Source: Eupeodes corollae
Taxonomy: Eukaryota > Arthropoda > Insecta > Diptera > Syrphidae
Assembly: GCF_945859685.1 (NCBI RefSeq)
Contig: NC_079148.1
Location: 140,737,133 to 140,801,132 of the forward strand
Length of the DNA stretch: 64,000 bases
Direction of reading: 5' to 3'
This document shows, piece after piece, positions 24,121 to 35,459 of the stretch (positions within the stretch are counted from its first letter, which is position 1; every line of letters starts with the position of its first letter). The translations under genes were made by a program, and so were the position numbers. A model generated the notes under the pieces. It did no database searches, had not been told where the DNA came from, and worked only from the letters and a program-made list of their open reading frames with translations.

Positions 24121-25257
24121 TAGAACCAACTATTCTACTTCGGACCAAGTTTATAATCTTTCATGCATAATTCAACTTCAACTCTGCCAAAAGAAGAAAC
24201 TCTACGCTTTTATTATCGATCTTAATATTTGCTATCGACTCTGAGAATATTTCCGAAGATACTAGCTACTATAAAGTATCTTTATAAGGATACTTCTGCA
24301 GCTGTTTGGGATGGTTCGTGCTTGTCAGACTTCTTCCCCACTAAGAAAGGCGGTCGTCAAGGATATGTGCTGAGCTTTTTTCTTTTCGTTCTGTTTTTAA
24401 ATGATCTTCAGGCGGATCTTCCAATCGGTATTGTCTCAGACAATCTTCAAATTAACGCACTCTTATATGCGGACGATATTGTGCTGTTGTCGGATAATCC
24501 TTTCAATTTCCAACAGCTAATTCAGGGGTTAGTAATATTTCGCAATGGTGGAAGAAGAGCAGCGTGCCTTAAATGGTTTTACAATAATTCTAAAATAAAG
24601 GTGTCTAATCAAAACAAATATCTTGGCGTAGTGTTTTATTATAATATGTCTTGGAATGAGCGTCTAACACACAGATTGGGAGCATCTAAAAATTCCATCA
24701 ATGCAAAGTGGTCAAGACTGCTGCGAGACAATACCGTCCAACACTCAACAAAGTTTAAAATATAAAATGCTGTTTTAAAAGCTTTAGGGATACCGCGAAT
24801 ACAACCAAGTCGAAAAATTGCAGCGTTTCTTCATGAAAAGATGCTCTTTACTGCGCGATAATACGCCTAACTATGCTCAGCACATTGAAACAGGTATACC
24901 TAAGGGTTCTCTAACGTCCATTCAGATTACATTTTTATTTTGGATTTTTCTTTTGACATGAATCTACTTGAATGGCCCAGCTTACAAAACATTTTCTTAC
25001 TGAAAATGAAAGAAAAACACTGGACTGAACTTATAATTAGTGCAACTCTGGCATACCGAACTTCTTTGATGACTCGATTTCAAGTGATATGATTTCCATA
25101 AGTTTTAAATCTCGCTGCGGGCTCCTTAATATCAATGAAAGAGCCTTCCAACAGCCAACTTAAAGTTATTGTCAAAACTAATTTTAAACCAGTAATACTC
25201 ATTTTTTTTTTGTAAAATCTTTTTGAAAATACAATTATGTATCTATCTATCTATCTT

Positions 25258-25685
25258 TCAACACTTAATTTTGTTTAGATTTTTATATGATAAAACAAAA
25301 TGCATATCCCTTTTTCAAAAATAACTATTCATGAAGATGATCTTTAGGCTTAAAAATATACTTGATTTACTTTGAAGTTTAATTTTTCCTGCTTCTTCAC
25401 ACTTCCTTAAAGTTATGTTTATTAGTTAATGTTGAAGCTTTTTTACGTTTTTGGGTTTGGATTGTTGCTGGTTTATTGCTCAAATTTTATAATGCATGCA
25501 TTTGTATCAATATTTAAGGTATTTATCTTGCTAATATACTACAAAGTCCCTGACATTAGAATAAAACTATAAAGCATAGAAAGAAGTCTACCATTTTTAA
25601 TCTTAAGTCTCGTAACACTTTTTTTAATATTTTTTTGATGGCATTAGTTTGCAACCAGCTTCAAAACGACTCTATCATGACAAAT
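25258..25685. other. AT-rich stretch, no feature seen
   Basis: No coding similarity, lying between the LINE tail and the RTE-like fragment. Confidence 0.4.
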
Positions 25686-25689
25686 GTTA

Positions 25690-26640
25690 GAGATATTACT
25701 TACTTACTTACTTAAAGTGACGCTACAGTCATGTGCTACCTAGGGCCTCACCCAACAAACTTTTCCATATAGCTCGGTTAATACCTATTTGAGTGAAGTC
25801 ACTTTCCACTTGTGTGCGACACCTGATCCGCTGTCTTCTTCTACTGCGCTGTCCTGTGGGTGTGGATTCGAAGACTTTCCGGGCCGAAGCATCGGTTTCC
25901 ATGCGCTCAGTGATCAGCGCTGGTGTTGTGTTCTGCGTTTATAGCGGAGCCTAGGTAGACGAATTCCTTGACTACCTTAAAGTAACGTCTGTTGATGGTG
26001 ACGTTTTGACTGAGACGTCGCTGTTGTAGGTCCTTTCTTGACGACATACAGCATGTACTTTGTTTTGCCCTCATTAACCTTTAAACCCATTTTTGCCGCC
26101 TTTGCCTCAATACTCACAAAAGCCCCATTGACATCACGCTGAGTTCTTCCGATTATATCAATGTCATCAGCATATGCTATTGATTGGACAAACTTTTGAA
26201 AGATAGTGCCTCTAGTGTTGACGTGTGAGCTCTATTCTTTTAAGTGCGGATATCTTACAGATAAGTTGGTGCGTGCTCCTAACCAACTTATAACTTTGTT
26301 TAAAGAGCTCGGCATTCAAGCCAACTGCTCCAGCGGCTTTGTTAGACTTAAGCTTAGATTTAACAATCTTTACTTCGTCTAAGTTGGGAGGACGGGATAG
26401 TTGGCTTTTGTCGTCTTTGTTGAATGGATCATAATGCCTGACAGCGGAATTCGGTTTGTCGTCACCTAAACAGGTCATCCGTAATACTCGCGTTACCTGG
26501 ATTGCTTATCGTCATGAAATCTGGTCGCACTGCCAAATACAGAGATTAATTGTTTAGCCGAATGTAGAATGCCTTTTCACACTCTGTCTTTCGGAGTAAT
26601 CTTTTCCTCATGCTCACTCTGTATCTTTGCATAGGGCAGT
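25690..26640 (-). mobile_element. RTE-like LINE fragment with (AAGT)n tail
   Basis: On the minus strand the reverse transcriptase starts with a block near 26370 (VKSKLKSNKAAGAVGLNAEL) and jumps, by internal deletion near 26222, to HVNTRGTIFQKFVQ. It then reaches YADDIDIIGRT (catalytic YADD, about 26170) and the downstream VNEGKTKYML block. The C-terminal segment matches the copy at 39717-40736 in other frames. The 3' end on this strand is a tail of AAGT units at 25697-25714. Frameshifts are numerous and the element is dead. Confidence 0.8.
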
Positions 26641-26694
26641 AATATCCCCTCGAGTGTGTGCTTATTTAAAAAAAAAGAAAGTTTTTTGTACGAC

Positions 26695-26890
26695 GAATTG
26701 ACAAACCTTCTAAGAGTAATTCTTGTCATGAAAAGTGATTTCTCAAATTAGCAGTTAGGTCTCGACATATAAACTGTAAATCGCCTCCATTTCTGATTCG
26801 CACAGAAAAATGGCTGAGAGTTGTAAGTCACTAGGTTCTAGTTCTCTATGAACTGCTGCGCCTCCTATCTGAAATTTAATTTCATTTAAT
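26695..26890 (+). repeat. SINE family S1, 3' part
   Basis: Contains the family blocks GAATTGACAAACCTTCTAAG and TTCTTGTCATGAAAAGTG and the TTGTAAGTCACTAGGTTCTA block near the 3' end. The tRNA-like head is missing or replaced by an A-rich run. Confidence 0.7.
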
Positions 26891-26894
26891 TATG

Positions 26895-29800
26895 TTGCAA
26901 AATTTTTAAAACTCACCGTAAAAATTTAGTTCAAATGTTTTCAGTATTCTATTTTCTTTCAGATTAAAAAAAACTCATTGACTGTAAGTTTTATTTTATC
27001 TTTTAAATTGTTTCAAAAACAGCTGAACCACAATTCTGCCGAATTTTAATTAAAGCATTTAAAACTTTATTAATTTTTTTTTACTGGACAAGAGCCCAAC
27101 ATTTAATTATGACTATTACTTAAATTTTTTTTTAAATATGAACAAATTATAAAAACAATGTTGTATTGTGTTCTTTTCTTATTTTACAAAATTGTTATAA
27201 AATGTTCCTTAAGAACTGTGTTGTAATTTCTCAAAGTTTCAAAAAAAAAACGATGGTATGTTTAACAGAATTGACGAGATCTAGAAATTGTGAAACAAAT
27301 TCAAAACAACAACATCCTTTTTGGAAATCTTTTGTTTAGTTGTGGTTCAAAAATAAACTCAAAATTAATGAATAATGAATTCCTCAAAAATAAAAACGAA
27401 ATAAAAGTCTTCAAAAACTAATGTTTTTAATGCATTAATATATTTTATTCAAACCGAATTGCTAAATTGTTTTTTATAGGAAAAATAATGGAAGACATCC
27501 GACGGTACTGATATTTTTGAAATATGTATGTAAATTTTTCCAGGTGATGGAAAATTAGTTCCTTTACTTTATACTTAATAATTAATAAAAAAAGCTCAAT
27601 AATTTAGATGTTCTTTTTTTAATTTTCATTAAAAATAGAGTCGGAAATTTTGAACATCTCACGAATCCATTTTAACTGAGAAATCCGTTGATTATATTGA
27701 AATTAGTTTAAAAATAATCAAATTAAATTTTAAAAATAACACTACATTCTTTATTGCAAGTTAAGTACTTTTCATCATTGCCCTTTAAACTGATTGAACT
27801 ACAAGTTCTGAGAAAAGTAATCATAAACACTTTTCAACGAATGAGTATTCTATATTCTCATAGGCATTGATATCTTTAAAATAAAAAAAAACTTGTCTTA
27901 TAGGTTAGTTAGAACGATTAAAGTAAAGCTTAGTAATTAAATAAAAGCAAAAACTAGACCCAGTAATTATTATTACTGTTGAATCATAAGACAATTTACT
28001 TAAGATACAATAAACGTGAAAACGTGCAGTTAATTCAAACGAGTTACAAAAGAGTCAACTACCTGAACAAGGTTTTTCTTCCAATAAATACAAACAACGA
28101 AATATTGTTTTAGATTAAAAATCAAAACAAAAACTCAAACACATGTTCCATTGAAACGTACCTATATAATTGAATAAGTTTTTCAAAAATTTAAGCTGAT
28201 CTTAAAAAATACTTACACCTTGTTCAGATGCAAATCACAATCAAATTATTCAAATTTGACATTCCATCCTAAGACCTTACACAAACAAAGTTCGCAGGTA
28301 CCTAACATGTGAATTTACTTGTCAGTACGTTTTAGCACTCAAGAGAATTAAATGCAATCATCAAAATTTGACAAGTAACACATCAGTCAAGTCCAAAGCT
28401 TGAATAAAAAAAAGTTAAAAATGAAAAATAAACTTCTCTTAGATGCCTTCCCATACATTTTACCATTTACCCCAAAAACCCCAAGCTATACATAATTTAA
28501 TTTAAGTGCAAGCAATATCCTTCCCAGGAGTCACTAGAAAAAAGGAATATTCGCGTATACTTCTACATTATATACGGACGGGTATCACATTAATAAAAAT
28601 GTTTGTTTTGATTTGTCACGTTTCTCGTGCGTCCACTTTGTTTTAATTAGATTTTATTTACTTGATATTATCAATATATCAATTTGAAAAATAACACACC
28701 TTAAGGACAATCCATTATTATAATACGGCTCTTAATAATGACATGTTGGTTTCAGTGGTATTGAATTCGGTCTTCTTTTTTTCGTATCGTTTTTGTTTAA
28801 GGATATTATATCATACTTAATTCTGCGAAAATGATTAAAACCTAGAATTCACCTTTGTTTTTTCTTTCTTGAAAATACATATACATATTTTTTACCTATG
28901 AAATGTTAAAGAAACAAAAACTAAAAGAGTTATGAATGATGGATTTTGTTTTTTTCTTTTTTGCAAGGAATATAAATGAGCTTTTTATTTGATGGAAGGA
29001 CTATTTAATGTGTATAGAATTTATACTTATAATAGTTTAATTTATTCTTCTACGTTTACATGACAACTATAATATGTCAGACAAATTGCTGTGTTTAAGA
29101 AAACACACACAATTTTACCCTTCAAAACTTATTTCAGAATTTAGCAAAAACCATGTCCTTCCGATTCGAATTCATATCCTTTAGTTAAGCTATAAACAAC
29201 CTAACGAGCGAAAATATACACGTGTAGATTAGATTTTTGTTTGACGATTATATTCGTATACGTATAATATGGCGGACGTCATTAATTTACATATAGAATT
29301 GAGGGGGTATATAATTATTAATATTTCTTTAACGGTTCGTGCTTCAAAAGTTTTGTTATATCTTTAATAATAAAGAATGATGATGAAAAATTATCCTTTG
29401 AAAAGAATAAATAATAAATTATTATGTATAAGTATGTATGTTTTATAAAAACGACAGAAAATGATGGTGGTTGGTTTAAGAGTTCGCTAATTATGGTATC
29501 CTTATAATCTAACCTGTGCCAAAAAAGGAAGAAGTGAACCTTTAATTTATGTAAGTTGAAATGGTAGGTAACATGTTATTTGAGAAGGATTTGTTATACT
29601 GACAGAATAAATGCTCCTGTTATTTGGAGAAAATAAATTTTATCACAGTAAAAGTAAAATTAACTCAAAAGTAATTACAGGGCTTGTCGTTTTTATCAGG
29701 CAAGGGGTATGAGTTTATATCACTCCTATACCTTTTCAATGAACAATGTTTTTAAGAAATTTGGAATCTTTCAAGTCTACAAGTTATAATCATTTTTTAA

Positions 29801-30830
29801 AAGTCGTTGTAAGGATTTTTTTTAATCATACACTAATTTTAGTGTATTTTGAAAAAAAGAACTAAGAATTAATGTAAAAACCAAAGTGGTAATATTGAAA
29901 AAAAAACTTAGTTCCCACCTTTTTACCAAATTTTAAAAAATTGTGATTTTGATTTTGAAAATACTTGTTAAATATTAATTAATAATAAATATTTTATCTC
30001 AAAATCAACAAAAAAAAGCTGCTGTACTTAGACTTTTTGTACTATGTGTATATCGAGGATATTTTAACGAGCTTTAGGTTAAATGTCTTTCTTGTCTACG
30101 TACGAGGCACATATCCAATTTTAATTACTTTTTCCAATAAATTTGGACGTATGACTTCAATATTTGCTTAAATATTGTTCTTCTGACATTTCTTTTTGCA
30201 TACAATCTAGTAAATGTACGAAAGTGTGCGTAAAATGTTTCAAAACCAAACTTGTTATCACATTTAGACGTCAGATCAATCAAATTGCTTCATTTAAAAA
30301 TTATCATGGGCGTGTTCATAAATAATGCTTGGTCTTAAATTGGAAGATTTAGCTTTTTAATTTCAATCAAAGTAAAATTCGAAAGTACAATGTTGAATGA
30401 TTTTTTAGTGTCTTGTATTAGTATCATTGGAATCTGGAAAATTGTTACGAAAAAAATGTGTTATGAACTCAAAATTTTAAGAATACATTTTTGAATTATA
30501 TCTAAACAGCAGAATTATTGAAAATGCTTATTTTACTTAACTAGGGAATAAGAGTTAAGATGTGGGTTAAAATGCTCCATGAATACAACCAAAATATTCG
30601 TGGAATAGTAAAGTGACGTTTATCAAAAATCGCTAAAGAAATTCTGCTACAATAAATACGATTCCTCTTTGGTAACTTGAGATTTCCACCAAGTTCTTTG
30701 ACTTCTTTTTCGTATGGGTTTTGACATCAAGTTGTGGTAATTTGTAAACACATTCTCTTGTTTATATGTTTTAGTCAAAATTATTATCACTTTTAAATTG
30801 TTTGTATTGTGCCTGTTTTCTTATTTGTTT
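26895..30830. other. AT-rich stretch, no feature seen
   Basis: About 3.9 kb with dense stops on both strands. No coding similarity, RNA gene or repeat ends could be supported. It would be intronic if the long-intron model is right. Confidence 0.45.
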
Positions 30831-30839
30831 TAATTTGTT

Positions 30840-31250
30840 TAAATGCTGTCAATTGGGCCATTGACGTTAGGAAATCCACGTAAATTGTTGGATGGTTGAT
30901 AACTATTCAGAAATTGATTTTGGCACTTTTATAAATTGCATTTGCTTCCAAAGCAAATGCTTTGGCTACACGAGCAGAAATTATGCTTAATGCTGACTGA
31001 CTGATATCTTAATGAAGCCATAACTTGCAAACCGGCAAGAATATGTATACTTTTGTATACCTACTTAGGTCATCTTCAACAACCGCAAGAAGTTTTCTCA
31101 TATTTTCCTTGGAAAATCTACGTATATTTCTTTCTTAAATACTTCTCGCTTAGCATTTGCGCTAGGTCTTACCTGTTTTTGTATTTTTTCCAGTTGGTTG
31201 ATGGCTGATTGTCTAATAATTGGAACTGGTTTAAGAACTCGACAAAGCTA
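30840..31250 (-). pseudogene. PIF/Harbinger-type nuclease (HARBI1-like) relic
   Basis: Minus-strand translation in shifting frames gives ISARVAKAFALEANAIY (about 31000-30945), corresponding to the helical segment that precedes the nuclease domain in HARBI1-like proteins. It is followed by NLRGFPNVNGPIDS (30890-30849), corresponding to the FPNVxGxID block around the first catalytic Asp. Stops and frameshifts occur throughout, and the catalytic His, further motifs and terminal repeats are not visible. Confidence 0.5.
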
Positions 31251-31633
31251 GCACAAGTTATTAAAACAAAATTAAATAAGCAATATTAACTTATTTTTTT
31301 TATTTAAGCATAATTTTTCTTCGTTATATTAACTTAGTAAACGTCACTTAGTAAGAATTTAGTTAGTTTAGTTTTATTCATAACATGGAATAAGACCCTA
31401 ACTTTTGATATTAATTATTAATTTTGCTGTAATAGTTCCTGATAATTTTCGACGGGAAAAGTACAAGCTGTAATTTTATTAAACTTTTTTAATGTTAGCA
31501 GCATTATTTAAAAAATGATAAAAACTTCGAACAATAACTATAAAATTTTTAAGAATGAAAGAAAAAATATTTTGAATATTTTTTTTTTTTTTATAATTAG
31601 CAAACACTAAAAGGGTTTTTTATACCTTTAATA

Positions 31634-33768
31634 TGCCAAAGACACAGTGTGAGCATTAGGAAAAGAGGGAAGGGTTGGATAGGAGGTGTCGGTGTACATT
31701 GGTTTTAAATTTCTGAACATTGCAATGACAGGGAAAGATAGAGAGTGGCAAAGCGTTCCACATTCGCGTAGTACGGCTAAAAAAAGAATCTCTGTACTTC
31801 ATAGTACGTCCGAAGTTGGGCTCAAGGGTAAACTGATGGGCATTCCTAGAAGCGCGGGTATTACGGTTAAATTGTTTAAGGGGAGGAATGCAACTGGCTA
31901 TTTCACTAGAGCATAGTCCGTTAAAATAACGGTAAAAAATGGTGAGGCAAGAAACCTTGCGTCGATGTTCGAGTGATGTAAACGAGTTGATGATGTTTAT
32001 GTCACCAATCATTTTAAAAGCTCTTTTTTGAATACTGTCCAAGAGGCTTAAATAAGTTACTGGAGCACCAGCCCAGAGATGAGAGTTATATTCAAGTTTC
32101 GGACGTATATAGGTTTTATAGATTGTAGCCAGATCAGACGGAGAAAAAAATTTCTTGCAACATCTCAAAAAACCTAGACATCTTACGGCATTTTTGGCAA
32201 CATCGCGTATGTGATCACTCCACAAAAGGTGGTTGCTGATGCACATTCCGAGGATGTCAAGATTTTCTGTTTCGTTGATGCAAGTGCCACTCATAGATAG
32301 TGGCAAAGACGGTTTATCTCGCTTTAACGAAGCAAGACAGCATTGCGTTTTCGAAGCATTAAATTCCACACGATTTTTTATTCCCCATTGTACAATGCTG
32401 TGTAGGTCGGAATTTAATGAGCTAATCATATTTTGCAGTTGCAGTTCCACATCCGAAGAGGAGGGTTGTGAGTCTGGAAACGAATATGAAAAGCTAAGAG
32501 TGCTATCGTCAGCGAAACAATGTATTGGATTAGAAGTAGCGGACAGGAGATCATTTATAAAAATGAGGAAGGGGGTCGGAGATAAAACGGAGCCCTGGGG
32601 CACACCAGCGTTTATTTTATGAGTTTCAGACTTGAATCCGTCCAAAACAACTTGTATTGAACGGTTCGAAAGAAAATTTCTAATCCAACGAAGAAGAGAT
32701 TCGTCGATACCGAAAGCACGCATTTTCGATAAGAGAGCAAGATGCCAAACTTTATCAAATGCCTTTGAAATATCAAGTGCAATAATCTTACTTTCTCCAA
32801 AACGATGTAAAGATCTGTTCCACTGTTCGGTGAGATGAACCATAAGATCACCAGTGGACCTATTGCTACGAAAGCCGTATTGCCGGTCATTAAGAAGCTT
32901 CCGTTCCTCAAGATATTTCTCAAGCTGATAATTAATCAGCGTTTCCATGACCTTAGAAAGAAGGGACGTTAGTGCTATCGGTCGGTAACTTGTGGGAGAA
33001 GAAGATTCGCTTTTTTTTGGAATTGGCTGAACAAATGCAGTTTTCCAACTACTCGGAACGGGCCCAGAAGAATAGGATAGATGGAAAAGCTTACGCAGTG
33101 GTTTTGCTAGCGTGGAAGAACACCTCTTCAGAATAATAGCGGGGATACCATCTGGGCCAGCGGATTTATGAATGTTGAGATCTTTAAGAACTCTCGCCAC
33201 AGTTCGAGTACGAAAAAAGATTGGTCCCATAGAATCATTTACGCGTTCAAGAACTGGAGGAGTCATGACACTATCTGGTAAGGTGGAATTTTCGGCGAAC
33301 TGCCTTGCAAATAAGTTAGCTTTATCAATAGAGCTAACTAAAGGAGTGTCATTGACAACAAACGTAGGAACCGAGGAAGAGGAAGAATCCCTCATGTTTT
33401 TTACAAATGACCAAAAATTCTTACTGCCTTTGGGACATTGCAGTATTTTTCGCCGTAATTTTTGGTCATGTAAAAATTTGGTTCTTCGAATATAGGCGTT
33501 GCAGGCCTTCCTGGCTTGCTTAAACTTTTTCCGGTTTTCCTCAGTTGGGTTGGCTTTAAAACACCAGAAGCTCACCTCTTTCTCCTTGATAACCTCTTTG
33601 CAGCTCGAATCGAACCATGATTTATCCTTGGGTTTAATACTTTTAACCCTATTCGGGATAAACGTTTCCATTCCCAAATGAATCATACTAGAAATCATAT
33701 CTGCACTGGAGTCTACATCGCTATCTAGAAAGCATAGCGACCAGTTAAAGATCCTGAATTTCCTGTTT
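31634..33768 (-). mobile_element. 5'-truncated non-LTR retrotransposon with intact RT frame
   Basis: The element carries one uninterrupted frame described separately. Its 5' junction is near 33768, where the frame is cut by a flanking TAG, so the endonuclease part is gone. The 3' end lies near 31634, where similarity with the second copy (63240-64000) stops. No clear target-site duplication was recognised. Confidence 0.8.
31656..33698 (-). CDS. reverse transcriptase of a CR1/L2/jockey-like LINE, 5'-truncated
   Basis: The 680-codon frame from ATG 33698 to a stop at 31656 has no internal stop. It is open further upstream to 33765 (reading KFRIFNWSLCFLDSD before this Met), so the Met is probably internal. 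Order of motifs: the HKSAGPDGIPAIILKR entry block (residues 177-192), SYRPIALTSLLSKVMETL (237-254), ALDISKAFDKVWH with catalytic Asp 309, AGVPQGSVLSPTPFLIFIND (364-383), and CFADDST with Asp 397-398. A C-terminal YKTYIRPKLEYNSHLWAG block (528-545) and RMWNALP end follow. The protein copies element RNA into DNA at a nicked target. No apurinic-type endonuclease domain is present here because of truncation. The clade is uncertain. Confidence 0.92.
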   Translation of the reverse strand: MISSMIHLGMETFIPNRVKSIKPKDKSWFDSSCKEVIKEKEVSFWCFKANPTEENRKKFKQARKACNAYIRRTKFLHDQKLRRKILQCPKGSKNFWSFVKNMRDSSSSSVPTFVVNDTPLVSSIDKANLFARQFAENSTLPDSVMTPPVLERVNDSMGPIFFRTRTVARVLKDLNIHKSAGPDGIPAIILKRCSSTLAKPLRKLFHLSYSSGPVPSSWKTAFVQPIPKKSESSSPTSYRPIALTSLLSKVMETLINYQLEKYLEERKLLNDRQYGFRSNRSTGDLMVHLTEQWNRSLHRFGESKIIALDISKAFDKVWHLALLSKMRAFGIDESLLRWIRNFLSNRSIQVVLDGFKSETHKINAGVPQGSVLSPTPFLIFINDLLSATSNPIHCFADDSTLSFSYSFPDSQPSSSDVELQLQNMISSLNSDLHSIVQWGIKNRVEFNASKTQCCLASLKRDKPSLPLSMSGTCINETENLDILGMCISNHLLWSDHIRDVAKNAVRCLGFLRCCKKFFSPSDLATIYKTYIRPKLEYNSHLWAGAPVTYLSLLDSIQKRAFKMIGDINIINSFTSLEHRRKVSCLTIFYRYFNGLCSSEIASCIPPLKQFNRNTRASRNAHQFTLEPNFGRTMKYRDSFFSRTTRMWNALPLSIFPCHCNVQKFKTNVHRHLLSNPSLFS

Positions 33769-34008
33769 CCCTAAATTGTGGGGGTTTTCTTAATGACTTT
33801 TGCATTTAAACTATTAAATTTTGTTTTAATTTTTGGGAAATGTCAAAATTAACATTTTACTACCTCTGCAAATAACTAGGTTCTCTAAAATCGTTGTGAT
33901 TACTTTTCATTAGTGTTGGTATTCATTAGTTTTTATGAATTTTTGAACGCATCTTTGATACAAAATCCAAGATGAATTATGAAATGTTGAGGCTAAAAAT
34001 ATTAACTA

Positions 34009-34953
34009 CTAGCGGCCCATCCCGGCTTCGCACGAGTAGTCATAAATAGGTACAGATGTTTAAGTTATAAGGAAGCATGCTAATTAAAACGACCATGAAT
34101 AACTAAATTAGAAAAAAAATTGTGTGCTTATCTTAAAGCCTCCCTGTACACTACATTGGCTGTGGTATTTGTAGGTCGCAACAAAACATATTGATTTTTA
34201 GGAGATCCTACTCGAGAAAGTGCCACATACAATTGCCCGTGGGAAAAGCACTCTTTCCTTAGTCAATACCAACTATGGAAAAAGTTTGTCCCTGGCATTT
34301 ATTTATTGTTAGGGCGCAAATTATATTTTTAAATGGAACTGTAACCTTTTAAAATAAATGGGCAAATTAGTTGGTATCATAGGGATCCGCGGAACATGTG
34401 CGAGCTGACCGGCTGCGGGACCCGTAATGATAGTTACTACAATCACAATATCGCTTGATTCTTTGAACAATAGTCTTGTTCCATTACACATATTGGAAGG
34501 GCTTAAATGTCTTAAAAGCATAACAGGCGTACCTATTTTTAATTTTTGTTCTTGAGGTGGAAAGCCAGTTGGATTGAGGAATTAAAAATTCCTGTGGATA
34601 GTGCACTGTATCTTCGATGTTTCACACGGTGTCGGAAGATTTGTAACATTAAAAATCACCTGAGTCGTTTCTGGGTGACAATATCGCTCTCGAACAGAGC
34701 CAATGAAAATTTCTTAATGTAAGATTGTTGATATCGGGATAGATTGTGTCTATAAGAATTTCTAGACTGTGAACAGTTTGAGCTAATTCAATATCCAACA
34801 GTACTTGGGAGCTGTTTGCAATTGGAGTTGTTACTCAGTGATAATGTAGCTTTCTAATGAAAAAAAGAATTATTAAAATCGGTCCAGTACTTTTTGAGTT
34901 TATTCGTTACATACAAAAATACAAATCTTTACTCTTTATATTATTAGTGTAGA
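34009..34953 (-). mobile_element. Helitron with both termini, internally deleted
   Basis: On the minus strand the element starts TCTACACTAATAATATAAAG at 34953 and ends GGGCCGCTAG at 34009. These fit the Helitron 5' TC and 3' CTAG rules. Insertion is between A and T (A precedes, T follows, on that strand). A GC-rich hairpin lies just before the CTAG end. Length 945 bp. Inside is a remnant of the helicase C-terminus. Helitrons move by rolling-circle replication using a Rep-helicase protein, most of which is missing here. Confidence 0.85.
34140..34521 (-). pseudogene. Helitron PIF1-like helicase C-terminal fragment
   Basis: The minus-strand frame 34521-34321 reads MLLRHLSPSNMCNGTRLLFK and then TIITGPAAGQLAHVPRIPMI, the usual order of blocks in Helitron helicases before the 2B/UvrD-like end. 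In a shifted frame it continues to SHGQLYVALSRVGSPKN (about 34245-34195), the helicase motif VI region (GQLYVALSR). Stops interrupt the link between the two. The Rep domain and helicase motifs I-III are absent. Confidence 0.85.
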
Positions 34954-35066
34954 TATAGTTTCATCGAAAAGGTAAAAAAAAAATCCAAAGCAGCTAAATT
35001 AAAGGCCTGCAAAAAGATTTTGCACTCAAAACAAAATTAATTCACTTCCATTTTTTTTTATTTTTG

Positions 35067-35225
35067 TAGTACCCGTGAAGTGAACGTTCGTGCGTAGGAC
35101 TGTCAAGCTAGAGGCCCTGTGCCACAAGTGTTGAGAAATCAACAATTCCTCCAAAAGTAATTTTTGTCATGAAAAGAAATTTCCTTTGAATTTTGCATAA
35201 AATTGTAGGCCAGACTCTTGAGCGC
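35067..35225 (+). repeat. SINE family S1, diverged copy
   Basis: The head, GTAGTACCCGTGAAGTGAAC, matches the start of the copy at 43334. The body has AACAATTCCTCCAAAAGTAA and TTTGTCATGAAAAGAAAT. The B-box region is degraded. Confidence 0.65.
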
Positions 35226-35244
35226 CCTAATTAATTTATTTAAG

Positions 35245-35450
35245 TGCCACTAGCCCACCGCATCGTTTTGTGAAAACAAAACCTGTTGCAATAAATTGAC
35301 AAATCCTTCAATAACCTATCATAAAAACTGTTTTTCAAATTAAATGTTCGAATTCGGCATAAAAACTGTACCTCCTATCCAGCCTTGACATAACTCGCCT
35401 AAAGAAATGGTTGAGAATTATGAGTCTCAACAGACAGTGTGGTTATTTAT
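35245..35450 (+). repeat. SINE family S1, second adjacent copy
   Basis: Contains AATTGACAAATCCTTCAATA, AAATGTTCGAATTCGGCATA and GAATTATGAGTCTC, matching in order the blocks of other S1 copies. It sits head-to-tail with the copy at 35067, with about 20 bp between. Confidence 0.6.
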
Positions 35451-35459
35451 GTATTGTAT

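Larger units (their letters stand above)
22552..25256 (+). mobile_element. 5'-truncated LINE with (ATCT)n tail, interrupted by a mariner-like element
   Basis: Two coding parts of a reverse transcriptase flank the insertion at 22832-24120. The left part has FIYPLFKKGDRNVVSNCRGL (22660-22720) and the right part has LQINALLYADDIVLLSDN (24445-24500) with the YADD catalytic motif. When the insertion plus one TA copy is skipped, the frame continues across the junction as KAAY then RTNYST. The C-terminal part has further frameshifts (about 24765 and later). A tail of four ATCT units lies at 25241-25256. The minus-strand fragment at 59600-61650 shares the LQLxQKKKLYA block and an equivalent tail, so both belong to one family. 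The clade is not assigned. Confidence 0.8.

Noticed and set aside
32233..32622. 129-codon plus-strand frame and other frames opposite the intact RT
   Set aside because: Shadow frames of the minus-strand reverse transcriptase, which has all expected motifs.
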